From Rhodococcoides fascians A25f (lineage in GTDB: Bacteria; Actinomycetota; Actinomycetes; Mycobacteriales; Mycobacteriaceae): a stretch of 64,000 bases of DNA. A program made the translations under genes and the position numbers. Within the stretch, counting starts at the first letter, position 1; every line of letters starts with the position of its first letter. Of this stretch, positions 27,473 through 36,280 are shown piece by piece. The notes under the pieces were generated by a model. The model saw nothing but the letters and a program-made list of their open reading frames with translations, ran no database searches and was not told where the DNA came from. The stretch covers positions 1,054,001-1,118,000 of the forward strand of contig NZ_CP049744.1 in the NCBI RefSeq assembly GCF_000760935.2. Reading direction: 5' to 3'.

Positions 27473-28870
27473 CTACGTGCGAACTGTGGGCCGAACCCGA
27501 AAGCCCTCGGGCATCATGGTCAGTCGCTCCTGGACCTTCAGTCGGTACGACGGGTCGGCCTGCAGATCGAAGCGCTGCAGGATGGTCCCGAGTACCAGAA
27601 CCGCTTCGTGGATAGCGAATTGTCTTCCGATGCAGGCACGTTCGCCGGTACCGAAGGGTTTGTACACGTGCGCGGGGCGTGCCTTGATGCGATCGGGTAG
27701 AAAATTGTCGGGATCGAAGTCGCTCGGACGGTCACCCCACACCGGATCGCGGTGCAAGGCCGTCACCAGAACGACTGCCCAGTCGCCGGCCGCCATGCGG
27801 TAGTCGTCGCCGATGACGGTGTCTGCCCGCGCGCCGCGTCCGAACGCGGGAACCGTCGGCCACAGGCGCAGCGATTCGTCGAGGACTCGGCGGACGTACC
27901 GCAGTTTGGGAACCTGGCCGAACTGGGGTTTGCCCGTGCCCCAGACCTCGTCGACCTCGGCGCGGGCGCGCTCGAACACCTCGGGGTGGTTCGCCAAGTA
28001 GTGCAGCGCGAAAGACAGTGCACCCGAGGTGGTCTCGTGGCCGGCGATCAGGAACGTCAGGATCTGGTATCCGATGTTGGCCTCGCTCAGTGCATTCGGA
28101 TTGTCGGCATCTTTCGCCGCATCCATCATGATCTGCAGCAGGTCGCTGAAGTCCTCGTTCGATCGGCGGCGGGTTCTGACGACATCGGCGAGGACCTCGG
28201 CCAAGTACTGCTTGTTGTGTGCGTATCTGCGATCGGACTTGGCGAACAAGGGCTTTGCGAACGCGGGGATGGACAACAACGACCGCCGCTGGTTGTACGT
28301 CAGTGCGCCGACCATGGCGGCCACGAAGGGATGCGGGTCGGCGCGCGCGAACGAGCCGAAGCTGTAACTGAAGCCGGTGCGTCCGATGGTCTCGAGGGTC
28401 AGTTTTGTCATGTCCGAGGCCACGTCGGTGTCGGCACCGCTACGAGAGCGGCCCTCCCAGTGCTCGATCAGGTCATCGGCGACGTCGACCATGATCTCGT
28501 GGTACCCGCGCATGGCACCCGCAGTGAAGGCTGGACGCAGAAGGTCATGGGCGCGTTGCCAATTCGGCTCGTGGTTGTAGGCGGTGAACAATCCGTCCGC
28601 CCCGATATCCCGTAGATTCTCGACTCCAGGGGGCAGAAACTTCTCGAAGCGTTTTTCGTCGCACAGCTCGCCCACCACGTCGGCACCGGAGGCGAAGACG
28701 AAGCGCCGCCCGAGAATTTCGCGCTCGAACATCGGGCCGAGTCGGCCGGCCAAGACGGTGGAGTCCTGAATCGGGGTGCGGGGATCGACGCCGACGACGT
28801 CGCCGAGGACGGGGAGTCGGTAGGGAGGATGCGGTAGCGAGCCGTTTCGCACCGCGAACTGTGTCGACAT
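27473..28870 (-). CDS. Cytochrome P450, CYP102-like haem domain without reductase
   Basis: 465 aa from ATG 28870, with GAGGGAG just upstream. I-helix FLIAGHETTSGALSFALHYL, K-helix ESLRLWP (ExxR), and haem loop PFGTGERACIGRQFAIHEA with Cys413 as haem ligand. These closely resemble the haem domain of P450 BM3 (CYP102A1), a fatty-acid hydroxylase, but the reductase half is absent, so separate redox partners are needed; none is in the window. A fatty-acid-like substrate is inferred. Divergent from a TetR regulator 96 nt away that likely controls it. Confidence 0.9.
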   Translation of the reverse strand: MSTQFAVRNGSLPHPPYRLPVLGDVVGVDPRTPIQDSTVLAGRLGPMFEREILGRRFVFASGADVVGELCDEKRFEKFLPPGVENLRDIGADGLFTAYNHEPNWQRAHDLLRPAFTAGAMRGYHEIMVDVADDLIEHWEGRSRSGADTDVASDMTKLTLETIGRTGFSYSFGSFARADPHPFVAAMVGALTYNQRRSLLSIPAFAKPLFAKSDRRYAHNKQYLAEVLADVVRTRRRSNEDFSDLLQIMMDAAKDADNPNALSEANIGYQILTFLIAGHETTSGALSFALHYLANHPEVFERARAEVDEVWGTGKPQFGQVPKLRYVRRVLDESLRLWPTVPAFGRGARADTVIGDDYRMAAGDWAVVLVTALHRDPVWGDRPSDFDPDNFLPDRIKARPAHVYKPFGTGERACIGRQFAIHEAVLVLGTILQRFDLQADPSYRLKVQERLTMMPEGFRVRPTVRT

Positions 28871-28899
28871 TGCCGCTCCCTCGTTGACGAACCGCATGT

Positions 28900-28942
28900 T
28901 GTTGAACTGATGTGTAATAGTGACCGTACTCACTGTTGAACT
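28900..28942. promoter_or_regulatory. Candidate TetR operator between the P450 and its regulator
   Basis: The 96-nt gap contains TGTTGAACT twice as a direct repeat (28900-28908 and 28934-28942), and between them AGTGA-CCGTAC-TCACT, an inverted repeat at 28919-28934. Either could be bound by the divergent TetR protein. Confidence 0.45.
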
Positions 28943-28966
28943 CGTGTCAAGTAAGATCCGAAGCCC

Positions 28967-29542
28967 ATGACCACACCCCGTAAGCGCATGACGCCGGCGC
29001 AGCGTCGCGCGCAATTGCTCGAGATCGGTTCCGCACTGTTCGCCGAGCGGCCGTACGAGGATGTGTGGATCGAGGAGGTCGCCGATCTCGCGGGAGTGTC
29101 CCGAGGGTTGATGTACCACTACTTCCCGTCCAAGCGGGAGTTCTTCGTCGAGATCGTGCGCACCGAATCCGAGCGCAACCTCGACGTCACCGCGCCGGAC
29201 ACCTCGCTGCCCGTCCTCGAGCAGGTCGCAGCCGGTCTCGACGCCTACATCGCCTACTCCGACGAACACGCGCACGGCCTCCGTGCCGTCAACCGGGGCG
29301 CGTTGCTCGGTGACCATCGGATCAACGACATCCTCACGCGAGAGTTCGCTGTTCAGCAGGAGCGGATCCTCGCTGCGCTGCCCCCGACCTTCGCCGACGA
29401 CGAGATGGTGCGAACAGCGCTGCGCGGCTGGATCGCGTTCGTGCGAGCGGTGTGCCTGGATTGGGTGGAGCGCAGAACCCTCGATCGCGAGCAGGTTCGT
29501 GAGCTGTGCCTTCGCGCGCTGTCGGGTCTTCTCGAGGGGTGA
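28967..29542 (+). CDS. TetR/AcrR-family transcriptional regulator
   Basis: 191 aa. The N-terminal HTH spans residues ~10-56, with IEEVADLAGVSRGLMYHYFPSKREFF as the recognition part; the rest is the helical ligand domain, ending in RALSGLLEG. Divergent from the CYP102-like P450, so a fatty acid or similar hydrophobic compound may be the ligand. That is inference from position. Confidence 0.9.
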   Translation: MTTPRKRMTPAQRRAQLLEIGSALFAERPYEDVWIEEVADLAGVSRGLMYHYFPSKREFFVEIVRTESERNLDVTAPDTSLPVLEQVAAGLDAYIAYSDEHAHGLRAVNRGALLGDHRINDILTREFAVQQERILAALPPTFADDEMVRTALRGWIAFVRAVCLDWVERRTLDREQVRELCLRALSGLLEG

Positions 29543-29564
29543 GCTGCGGGGCTATCGTCGACAC

Positions 29565-29840
29565 ATGTGCCGAAACATCACCACCCTTCGAGGGTTGGAA
29601 CCACACGCAACCGACGAGGAAGTCGAAGCCGCCGCGCGACAGTACGTCCGCAAGATCAGCGGCGTACAGAAGACGTCCGACGCCACGCGCGACGCCTTCG
29701 AGCTGGCCGTCGCCGAGGTGACAGCAACGACGCATCGGCTCCTCGATGCACTGCCGGACCGGCGTCAGCCACCTCCCACGGTGCCGCCTCTGCGGCGTCC
29801 CGAAGTGCAGGCGAGGATTGCCGCCAAGGCGGGTGCCTGA
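29565..29840 (+). CDS. DUF2277 family protein
   Basis: 91 aa from ATG 29565. Starts MCRNITTLRGLEPHATDEEVEAAA and contains QYVRKISGVQK, the typical DUF2277 sequence. Function unknown; proteins of this family are short, soluble and widespread in actinobacteria. It follows the TetR gene by 22 nt and converges on the EspR-like gene 9 nt away. Confidence 0.85.
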   Translation: MCRNITTLRGLEPHATDEEVEAAARQYVRKISGVQKTSDATRDAFELAVAEVTATTHRLLDALPDRRQPPPTVPPLRRPEVQARIAAKAGA

Positions 29841-29849
29841 ATACGCGTC

Positions 29850-30269
29850 CTAGCGGGTGCTGTCCGGCGGCACCGCCGGCAGTCCCTCGCTCACGCGCAG
29901 TTTCTCGGCCATCGAGCTGAGTAGGTTCTGCGATTCCTCGGACAGGTCGAACGCGCGGGCAGACAGGCGACGTAGGCCGTATCCCTGCAGTCGGCCCAGC
30001 AATTCGAGGTCGTGATCGACCTTGGCTGCGTAGATGTTGTCGAAGAAGTAATCGGGCTTGACCTTGAAGAAGGCAGCCAGTGCCGTCACGGTGTCGGCGG
30101 ACGGGTTGGCGCGTTGGCCCGATCGCAGTTGCGAGATGTACGGCTTGGAGATCTGGTGCCCGCGCAGGGCGAGAGCGTCGGCCACCTCCGCGTTGGTGTG
30201 TGGCTTGCGTCCCGCAGGGTGGATCGTGGAGAACAGATGGTTCAGACGTGCGGCGAAATCAGCGGACAT
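29850..30269 (-). CDS. espR: EspR-like XRE-family DNA-binding protein
   Basis: 139 aa from ATG 30269. Starts MSADFAARLNHLFSTIHPAGRKPHTNAEVADAL, with the HTH continuing to ISKPYISQLRSGQRANPS, nearly the layout of M. tuberculosis EspR (132 aa), a nucleoid-associated regulator of cell-wall and ESX-1 genes that binds as a dimer of dimers. The C-terminal helical dimerisation part also aligns (LGRLQGYGLRRLSARAFDLS). No ESX genes are nearby, so targets here are unknown. The orthology is my judgement from memory of the EspR sequence. Confidence 0.8.
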   Translation of the reverse strand: MSADFAARLNHLFSTIHPAGRKPHTNAEVADALALRGHQISKPYISQLRSGQRANPSADTVTALAAFFKVKPDYFFDNIYAAKVDHDLELLGRLQGYGLRRLSARAFDLSEESQNLLSSMAEKLRVSEGLPAVPPDSTR

Positions 30270-30355
30270 CGGGGATGTGTTTGCCTTCCTGACACGGCCG
30301 CTGCCCACCGGGCAGATCGATCCGCCGCGGACCGAACCGGTTGATAGTAGCCGGT

Positions 30356-30379
30356 GCCATGGTTCCGCTGGACCATGGC
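30356..30379. promoter_or_regulatory. Inverted repeat upstream of the espR-like gene
   Basis: GCCATGGT (30356-30363) and ACCATGGC (30372-30379) form perfect 8-bp arms around an 8-nt spacer, 87 nt before the espR-like start in the 291-nt divergent gap. A candidate autoregulatory or shared operator. I see nothing else distinct in this gap. Confidence 0.4.
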
Positions 30380-30560
30380 TGACCTGCAGAAACTTAGCCG
30401 AAAATAGTACTGATCGGTTTCCTGACCTTGCGGGCACATCGGTAGCCCCGGCGGGCTTCGATAGTGGACCGTCTCGATCGAACAGATGGTTTTCGAGCAG
30501 AATTCGTCGCACGATCGGCACCTCGGTGGCACACTGGATTGCCAGGCGAAGGGGGTGGAG

Positions 30561-31232
30561 ATGGCCGATCGTCGACGACGAACGTTCGATTCACGCGACG
30601 GTGACGCGGAGGTGGTCGAACCACTGCTGCGCGCGGTTCTGTCCTACGCGCCGCGGGACGAGTCGCCCACGCCGCATCCTTCCGAGGGAATCACCCTTCG
30701 AGCCGAGAACGGCTCCGGCTTCATTCGGCTCGAACTTGCCATTGCGGGCGATCTCGGCACGGGCATTCCCGGGCCGTTCGGATCCAGGTTCTACGAGTGC
30801 GGATCGTACGAAGTCATTGTGCCGCAGCGAGATCCGCACGACGGCGCGCTGCTGATGATCCATCTTCTCGCCCCGCAGGCACCGCACAGATTCGAGTTCA
30901 CGACGTCGATGCCGCCGTTGTGGAGTCTGCGGCTCGAGCACGATGGCTCGGTGTCGGTACTGGACGAGGTCGGCATCGCCGTGATCTTCATCGGCCGTCC
31001 GTGGGCGTTCGACGGTGATCTGCAGCCGGTGCACGTGCACTACACCATCGAGAACGGTCTGCTGGTGCAGAACGTCGGAGTTACCCCGGATACCGGATAT
31101 CCCATCCTCATCGATCCCGATCCCGATGCCATCATCACCGGAGACGGCCGACTCGTCACCGAGGCCTGGACTCCACGTCTGGTGGTCGGCGGGGTTGTCG
31201 AGGACGTGCCGCCGAAATCGTTGTCCAGCTGA
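30561..31232 (+). CDS. Hypothetical protein, no recognised family
   Basis: 223 aa from the ATG at 30561, chosen because AAGGGGGTGGAG stands directly before it; the frame is open back to 30486. The protein is acidic, has no signal peptide or membrane segment and consists of alternating beta-type stretches (GFIRLELAIAGDLG, YEVIVPQRDPHDGALLMIHL, TGYPILIDPDPDAII). The last part reads like a series of beta hairpins with many Asp. I do not recognise it. It diverges from the espR-like gene and converges on the globin-reductase gene. Confidence 0.6.
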   Translation: MADRRRRTFDSRDGDAEVVEPLLRAVLSYAPRDESPTPHPSEGITLRAENGSGFIRLELAIAGDLGTGIPGPFGSRFYECGSYEVIVPQRDPHDGALLMIHLLAPQAPHRFEFTTSMPPLWSLRLEHDGSVSVLDEVGIAVIFIGRPWAFDGDLQPVHVHYTIENGLLVQNVGVTPDTGYPILIDPDPDAIITGDGRLVTEAWTPRLVVGGVVEDVPPKSLSS

Positions 31233-31249
31233 AAAGCGTTGCGGCACAA

Positions 31250-32413
31250 TCAGAACGGATCGTGCTGAACATGCTCCATCGGGGTGCCGACCTTGCGTAG
31301 TGCGTACAGCGTGGTGCGCACCATCGACGGCGACCCACAGATCTGAATCTGGCGATCGGCCCAGGAGCCGAATCGGGTGACGACCTTGCCCACCGCACCG
31401 TGCAGTCGATGGTGCATTCCCCACGGCAGCTCGCGCGCCGGGCCGGAGTACCACCACGGATCCTCCAGCTCCTCGGTTACCGGAACAACCGTCAGCCATG
31501 GATTGGACAGCGACAACTGCCACAGGGTGTCCAGATCGTAGAGATCGCACGGATACGTACCGCTGACGAACAGATGCACCCGCGGATTGTTGCTGCGCTG
31601 AGCCATCTCCATGACCTGGGCACGCAACGGAGCCAGGCCGGTGCCTCCCGCGATCATCAACACGTCCTCGTGGATCGCGCGATCGACGTGCATCCCGCCC
31701 AGTGGTGGACTGATGGACCAGCGATCACCGACCCGGGTCTCGGTGACCATGGCCGGAGACACCCAGCCGCCGGATACGCGTCGAACATGGAACTCGATCT
31801 CGCCGTACGGGTTGCTCGGAATGGCCGGGGACAGGTACCGCCACAACTTGGGCCGCTGCGGGATCTGCACACTCACGTACTGCCCGGGAAAGTACGGGAT
31901 CTCGCCGTCGGTCTTCAATCGCACCACCGCGAGGTCGTCGAGGAGCCGTTGGTGTTCGACGACGGTGGCACTCCAGTACGGCGGCAGTTCGTCGTTGTCT
32001 GCGGCGGCGGCCATCGCGTTGCTGACCACGGTGAGTGCGTCGTGCCAGGCCGTCTCCACCTCGTCGGTCCACATCTCGGTACCGGCGAACGTGCGGAACG
32101 CGCTGATCAGAGCCGAGCTACCCGCGCGGAAGTGCGCGCCCGAGATGCCGTGCTTCCGGTGATCTCGGCCGAGTTGCTCGAGGAACGGCTCGACGCGGTC
32201 GGTGCTGTCGAGATGCTCGAAGACGTAGCCGAGCGCCAGTACGAAGTGTTCGCGAAGCGAATCCATCGAGGCGGGAAAGAGGGATCGGAAGTCCGGGTAC
32301 TCGGCGAAGAGGTGTGCGTAGAAGGACCTGGAGAGCCGGGCAGGGCCGTCCGGCGACGCGACGACGGCTTTGAAACCGGTGCGGACCAGGGAGATCGTTC
32401 GTGCGTCGAGCAT
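31250..32413 (-). CDS. Flavohaemoprotein-like globin-reductase (Rv0385 type)
   Basis: 387 aa. A globin domain (residues ~1-135) with proximal-type His in DHRKHGISGAHF is followed by an FAD/NAD(P) reductase: PYFPGQYVSVQIP, the FAD motif is atypical (KLWRYLSPAI instead of RxYSLS), and NAD binding is IAGGTGLAPLRAQV, ending CGSPSMVRTTLYAL. Classic flavohaemoproteins are NO dioxygenases; this variant belongs with the mycobacterial type II proteins, which lack some FAD-contact residues and may have another electron acceptor. It is divergent from clpB, as in M. tuberculosis. Confidence 0.85.
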   Translation of the reverse strand: MLDARTISLVRTGFKAVVASPDGPARLSRSFYAHLFAEYPDFRSLFPASMDSLREHFVLALGYVFEHLDSTDRVEPFLEQLGRDHRKHGISGAHFRAGSSALISAFRTFAGTEMWTDEVETAWHDALTVVSNAMAAAADNDELPPYWSATVVEHQRLLDDLAVVRLKTDGEIPYFPGQYVSVQIPQRPKLWRYLSPAIPSNPYGEIEFHVRRVSGGWVSPAMVTETRVGDRWSISPPLGGMHVDRAIHEDVLMIAGGTGLAPLRAQVMEMAQRSNNPRVHLFVSGTYPCDLYDLDTLWQLSLSNPWLTVVPVTEELEDPWWYSGPARELPWGMHHRLHGAVGKVVTRFGSWADRQIQICGSPSMVRTTLYALRKVGTPMEHVQHDPF

Positions 32414-32535
32414 CGATCAACCTCCACCCCACCGATTCGCCACCGAGTTCGCCGCCGATGACACAGCCACTGTCGACCGTCACCAAAGTAGACCGATCGA
32501 GACTTTCGCGCGAGAGGGCGCTCGAGAAATTCAAG

Positions 32536-32556
32536 GTTGAGCGGAACAGACTCAAC
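32536..32556. promoter_or_regulatory. HAIR element (HspR-binding site) upstream of clpB
   Basis: GTTGAGC-GGAACAG-ACTCAAC fits the HAIR consensus CTTGAGT-N7-ACTCAAG with the exact 7-7-7 spacing and 11 of 14 arm positions. HspR represses clpB and the dnaK operon in actinomycetes until heat shock. The site is 57 nt upstream of the clpB start; no hspR gene is in this window. Confidence 0.75.
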
Positions 32557-32568
32557 TTGTCTATGGTT
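32543..32568 (+). promoter_or_regulatory. Candidate SigH/SigE-type promoter of clpB
   Basis: GGAAC (32543-32547) and GTT (32566-32568) separated by 18 nt match the -35/-10 pattern of the stress sigma factor SigH. The -35 lies inside the HAIR spacer, so HspR binding would cover it. Confidence 0.5.
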
Positions 32569-32613
32569 GTACCCAGCGACACGCAAGAACCGATCCGAGA
32601 AAGAAGGTGACCG

Positions 32614-35160
32614 GTGGACAGTTTCACTCCCACCACGAAGTCGCAGGCAGCGCTCTCTGCTGCTCTGCAGGCCGCATCCGCGGCCGGCAACCCGGATATC
32701 CGTCCGGCACATTTGTTGGTGGCGTTGCTCGATCAGACCGACGGCATCGCCACTCCACTGCTGAAGGCCGTCGGCGTCGACCCTGCAACGGTGCGTCGAG
32801 AAGCGCAGAACCTCGTCGACCGCCTGCCCTCGGCATCCGGCTCGACCACCACTCCGCAACTCGGCCGTGAAACCCTCGCCGCGATCACCGCAGCGCAGCA
32901 CCTGGCCACCGAACTCGACGACGAGTTCGTCTCCACCGAACACCTCATGGTGGGTCTCGCGACCGGAAACGACGACGTCGCCAAGCTCCTCTCCGGCCAT
33001 GGTGCCGGAGCCAACGAGCTGCGCGACGCGTTTCAAGCCGTACGGGGCAGCGCTCGGGTGACCAGCGCGGATCCGGAGAACACCTATCAGGCGCTGGAGA
33101 AGTACAGCACCGACCTGACGGCGCTCGCGCGAGAAGGCAAGCTCGATCCCGTCATCGGACGCGACACCGAGATCCGCCGCGTCGTCCAGGTGCTGTCCCG
33201 GCGAACCAAGAACAACCCGGTGCTCATCGGCGAACCCGGCGTCGGCAAGACGGCCATCGTCGAAGGACTCGCGCAACGCGTCATCGCCGGCGACGTACCG
33301 GAAAGCCTGCGCGGCAAGACCGTCGTCTCGCTCGATCTCGGTTCGATGGTCGCGGGCGCGAAGTTCCGCGGTGAGTTCGAGGAGCGGCTCAAGGCCGTGC
33401 TCGACGACATCAAGAACTCCGCAGGTCAGGTCATCACGTTCATCGACGAACTGCACACCATCGTCGGAGCAGGCTCGACCGGCGAATCCGCGATGGACGC
33501 CGGCAACATGATCAAGCCGATGCTCGCCCGCGGCGAACTGCGGCTCGTCGGTGCGACGACCCTCGAGGAGTACCGCAAGTACATCGAGAAGGACGCTGCC
33601 CTCGAACGTCGCTTCCAGCAGGTCTACGTCGGTGAACCCTCGGTCGAGGACACCGTCGGCATCCTGCGCGGGCTCAAGGAGCGCTACGAGGTGCATCACG
33701 GTGTCCGGATCACGGACTCTGCCCTGGTCGCCGCGGCAACCCTGAGTGACCGGTACATCACGGCCAGGTTCCTGCCCGACAAGGCGATCGACCTCGTCGA
33801 CGAGGCTGCATCGCGGCTGCGCATGGAGATCGACTCGCGCCCCGTCGAGATCGACGAGGTCGAACGCGCCGTGCGTCGCCTCGAGATCGAGGAGATGGCG
33901 CTGGCCAAGGAGACCGACGACGCGTCGAAGGCTCGCCTGGACAAGCTGCGTCAGGAACTCGCCGACCTGCAGGAGAAGCTGGCCGGGCTCAGCACCCGTT
34001 GGCAGAACGAGAAGAACGCCATCGACTCGGTGCGGGTGCTCAAGGAAGAGCTCGAGAATCTGCGTGGCGAATCCGACCGCGCCGAACGCGACGGCGATCT
34101 CGGCAAGGCAGCCGAGCTTCGATACGGACGCATCCCGACGCTCGAGAAGGAACTCGCCGTCAAGACCGAGGCGTCGCCCGCGCAGGGTGACGTGATGCTC
34201 AAGGAAGAGGTGGGTCCGGACGACGTCGCCGACGTGGTGGCGGCCTGGACCGGAATCCCGGCAGGCCGGATGCTCGAGGGCGAGACCGCCAAACTGCTCC
34301 GCATGGAAGACGAACTCGGCAAGCGAGTCGTCGGACAGAAGGATGCGGTGCAGGCGGTGTCCGATGCCGTCCGTCGAGCGCGCGCAGGTGTGGCCGACCC
34401 CAACCGTCCGACGGGATCGTTCCTGTTCCTGGGGCCCACCGGTGTGGGTAAGACCGAGCTCGCGAAAGCGTTGGCGGAGTTCCTCTTCGACGACGAACGC
34501 GCGATGGTGCGGATCGACATGAGCGAGTACAGCGAGAAGCATGCCGTCGCCCGCCTGGTCGGTGCGCCTCCGGGCTACGTGGGCTACGAGGCCGGCGGAC
34601 AGCTCACCGAGGCCGTGCGCAGGCGTCCGTACACCGTGGTGCTCTTCGACGAGGTCGAAAAAGCGCACCCCGATGTGTTCGACATCCTGCTCGCCGTACT
34701 GGACGAAGGCCGCCTCACCGACGGCCAGGGCCGGACCGTCGACTTCCGCAACACGATCCTGATCCTCACCTCCAACCTCGGTGCCGGCGGTACCAAGGAG
34801 CAGGTCATGGACGCGGTGCGACGCTCGTTCAAGCCCGAGTTCGTCAACCGACTCGACGACGTCGTGGTGTTCGACGCCTTGTCCGAGGACCAGCTCGAGT
34901 CGATCGTCGACATCCAGCTCGGCTTCCTCACCAAGCGTCTTGCCGCTCGTCGTCTGACGCTCGAGGTGTCTTCGCCGGCGAAGATGTGGCTCGCGGCCAG
35001 AGGCTACGACCCGCTCTACGGCGCTCGGCCGCTGCGGCGACTCATCCAGCAGGCCATCGGCGATCAACTGGCGAAGCTGCTGCTCGCCGGGGACGTCCAC
35101 GACGGCGACGTGGTGTCGGTCAACGCAAGCCCGGACGGCGAACGCCTCATCCTGGGCTAG
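32614..35160 (+). CDS. clpB: ATP-dependent chaperone ClpB
   Basis: 848 aa from a GTG at 32614; AAGAAGGTGACC lies upstream. Order of parts: N-terminal Clp repeat domain (~1-145), first AAA+ with Walker A GEPGVGKT at ~206 and the FIDELH Walker B, coiled-coil M domain (~400-530, rich in Glu/Lys), second AAA+ with GPTGVGKT at ~607, and the C-terminal small domain ending [13 protein letters not shown]. Together with DnaK it pulls proteins out of aggregates. Regulation is by the HAIR site and probably SigH. A strong hairpin terminator follows. Confidence 0.98.
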   Translation: MDSFTPTTKSQAALSAALQAASAAGNPDIRPAHLLVALLDQTDGIATPLLKAVGVDPATVRREAQNLVDRLPSASGSTTTPQLGRETLAAITAAQHLATELDDEFVSTEHLMVGLATGNDDVAKLLSGHGAGANELRDAFQAVRGSARVTSADPENTYQALEKYSTDLTALAREGKLDPVIGRDTEIRRVVQVLSRRTKNNPVLIGEPGVGKTAIVEGLAQRVIAGDVPESLRGKTVVSLDLGSMVAGAKFRGEFEERLKAVLDDIKNSAGQVITFIDELHTIVGAGSTGESAMDAGNMIKPMLARGELRLVGATTLEEYRKYIEKDAALERRFQQVYVGEPSVEDTVGILRGLKERYEVHHGVRITDSALVAAATLSDRYITARFLPDKAIDLVDEAASRLRMEIDSRPVEIDEVERAVRRLEIEEMALAKETDDASKARLDKLRQELADLQEKLAGLSTRWQNEKNAIDSVRVLKEELENLRGESDRAERDGDLGKAAELRYGRIPTLEKELAVKTEASPAQGDVMLKEEVGPDDVADVVAAWTGIPAGRMLEGETAKLLRMEDELGKRVVGQKDAVQAVSDAVRRARAGVADPNRPTGSFLFLGPTGVGKTELAKALAEFLFDDERAMVRIDMSEYSEKHAVARLVGAPPGYVGYEAGGQLTEAVRRRPYTVVLFDEVEKAHPDVFDILLAVLDEGRLTDGQGRTVDFRNTILILTSNLGAGGTKEQVMDAVRRSFKPEFVNRLDDVVVFDALSEDQLESIVDIQLGFLTKRLAARRLTLEVSSPAKMWLAARGYDPLYGARPLRRLIQQAIGDQLAKLLLAGDVHDGDVVSVNASPDGERLILG

Positions 35161-35172
35161 GAGGTCTGCGAG

Positions 35173-35207
35173 ACGGGCCCGCACGAGCACTGCTCGTGCG
35201 GGCCCGT
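35173..35207 (+). terminator. Strong hairpin terminator after clpB
   Basis: ACGGGCCCGCACGAGCA and its exact complement form a stem of up to 17 bp around a 1-nt centre (16 bp with an ACT loop). It begins 12 nt after the clpB stop. The T-run afterwards is weak (TTCTGTGT), as usual in GC-rich actinobacteria. Confidence 0.85.
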
Positions 35208-35251
35208 TCTGTGTCGCCACCTGCGTTCTGCCGGGTAGGTACCCTCGTGGA

Positions 35252-36196
35252 ATGACGAATCCGGACGACCCACGGTCACCGCGGGAGCGCGACCAGGATG
35301 CGGCAGAGCGCAACCGACCCGACGACGCTCATCCCACCGAGGCGTATCCGACTCAGGCGTCCGGAAGTCCGGGGTACCAGAGCCCGGGGTACCAGGACCC
35401 GGCCCAGCAGAACCCGGCCCAGCAGAACCAAGACCCACCGGCGTATCCGCCGGGGTATCAGCCCACGCAGGCGCTGCCGCCGTACGACCCCGATCAACAG
35501 ACAGCAGCAAATCAGGCCTACGGCCAGACTCAGCAGTACGGCCAACCGCAGTACGGCCAGACTCAGCAGTACGGCCAGACTCAGCAGTACGGCCAACCGC
35601 AGTACGGCCAGGCGCCGGGTTACGAGACTCAGCAGTTCGGCCAACCCCAGCAGTTCGGCCAACCCCAGCAGTTCGGAGGGCCACCCGCCGAGGAACCCGC
35701 CGCCGATTCGGGTGGCAAGGGTCCTCGTCCGTGGGTTCTGGCCCTGATCGGTCTCGTCGTCCTCGCGATCGTCGTAGTTTTCGGAATTTCCTTCCTGAGC
35801 GGTGGATCGGACGACTCCAACACCACTGCAGCTGCGCCGTCGACGTCCATTCGGCCCTCGCCGTCGAGTACGCCCACGACCACGCCGCGTTCCACGGAAT
35901 CGGGTGCGACGACCACGCCCGAACTCATCCCGGGCGGTATTCCGGAGATACTCGGGCAACTCGGTTCGTCAGTGGGAACGATCAGCGCCAACGACGGTTC
36001 GAGTCTGACGATCGACGGACTCGATGGTGCGCCGGTCACGGTGCAGACCACGCCGCAGACCCAGATAATCTCGTTGTCCGGCACCAGTCTGGCGTCGCTT
36101 GAGGTTGGCGCTTTCGTCGTGGTGCAGGGCGAGTCGGTGGAGGACGGGACCATTCGCGCGAACGTCATCATCGAGACCCCGAATCTCGGCGGTTAG
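35252..36196 (+). CDS. Pro/Gln-rich single-pass membrane protein with C-terminal DUF5666-like beta domain
   Basis: 314 aa. Residues 1-155 are low-complexity: Pro, Gln, Tyr and Gly, with repeats of [11 protein letters not shown] and QFGQPQ (DNA 35515-35670). One TM at ~165-187 ([23 protein letters not shown]) is followed by a Ser/Thr/Pro linker and an extracellular beta-rich domain with [16 protein letters not shown] and [12 protein letters not shown], similar to DUF5666 domains. Topology: cytoplasmic Q-rich tail, outside domain. The tail resembles disordered tails of division or wall proteins. Function unknown. Confidence 0.75.
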   Translation: MTNPDDPRSPRERDQDAAERNRPDDAHPTEAYPTQASGSPGYQSPGYQDPAQQNPAQQNQDPPAYPPGYQPTQALPPYDPDQQTAANQAYGQTQQYGQPQYGQTQQYGQTQQYGQPQYGQAPGYETQQFGQPQQFGQPQQFGGPPAEEPAADSGGKGPRPWVLALIGLVVLAIVVVFGISFLSGGSDDSNTTAAAPSTSIRPSPSSTPTTTPRSTESGATTTPELIPGGIPEILGQLGSSVGTISANDGSSLTIDGLDGAPVTVQTTPQTQIISLSGTSLASLEVGAFVVVQGESVEDGTIRANVIIETPNLGG

Positions 36197-36280
36197 CAGC
36201 CGGCATTGTCGTAGGGATCGTTCACAGGACCCGGCGGTGGTGGGCGGTGACGGCGTGGATGTCGATTAAGGTGGTTCGCG

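Noticed and set aside
32107..35313. A 1068-codon open frame on the minus strand
   Set aside because: It is the complement of clpB; high GC leaves antisense frames open. The plus frame has full ClpB motifs.
35515..35670. Possible CRISPR-like repeats
   Set aside because: Short, in-frame and continuous without spacers; they code for Gln/Tyr repeats.
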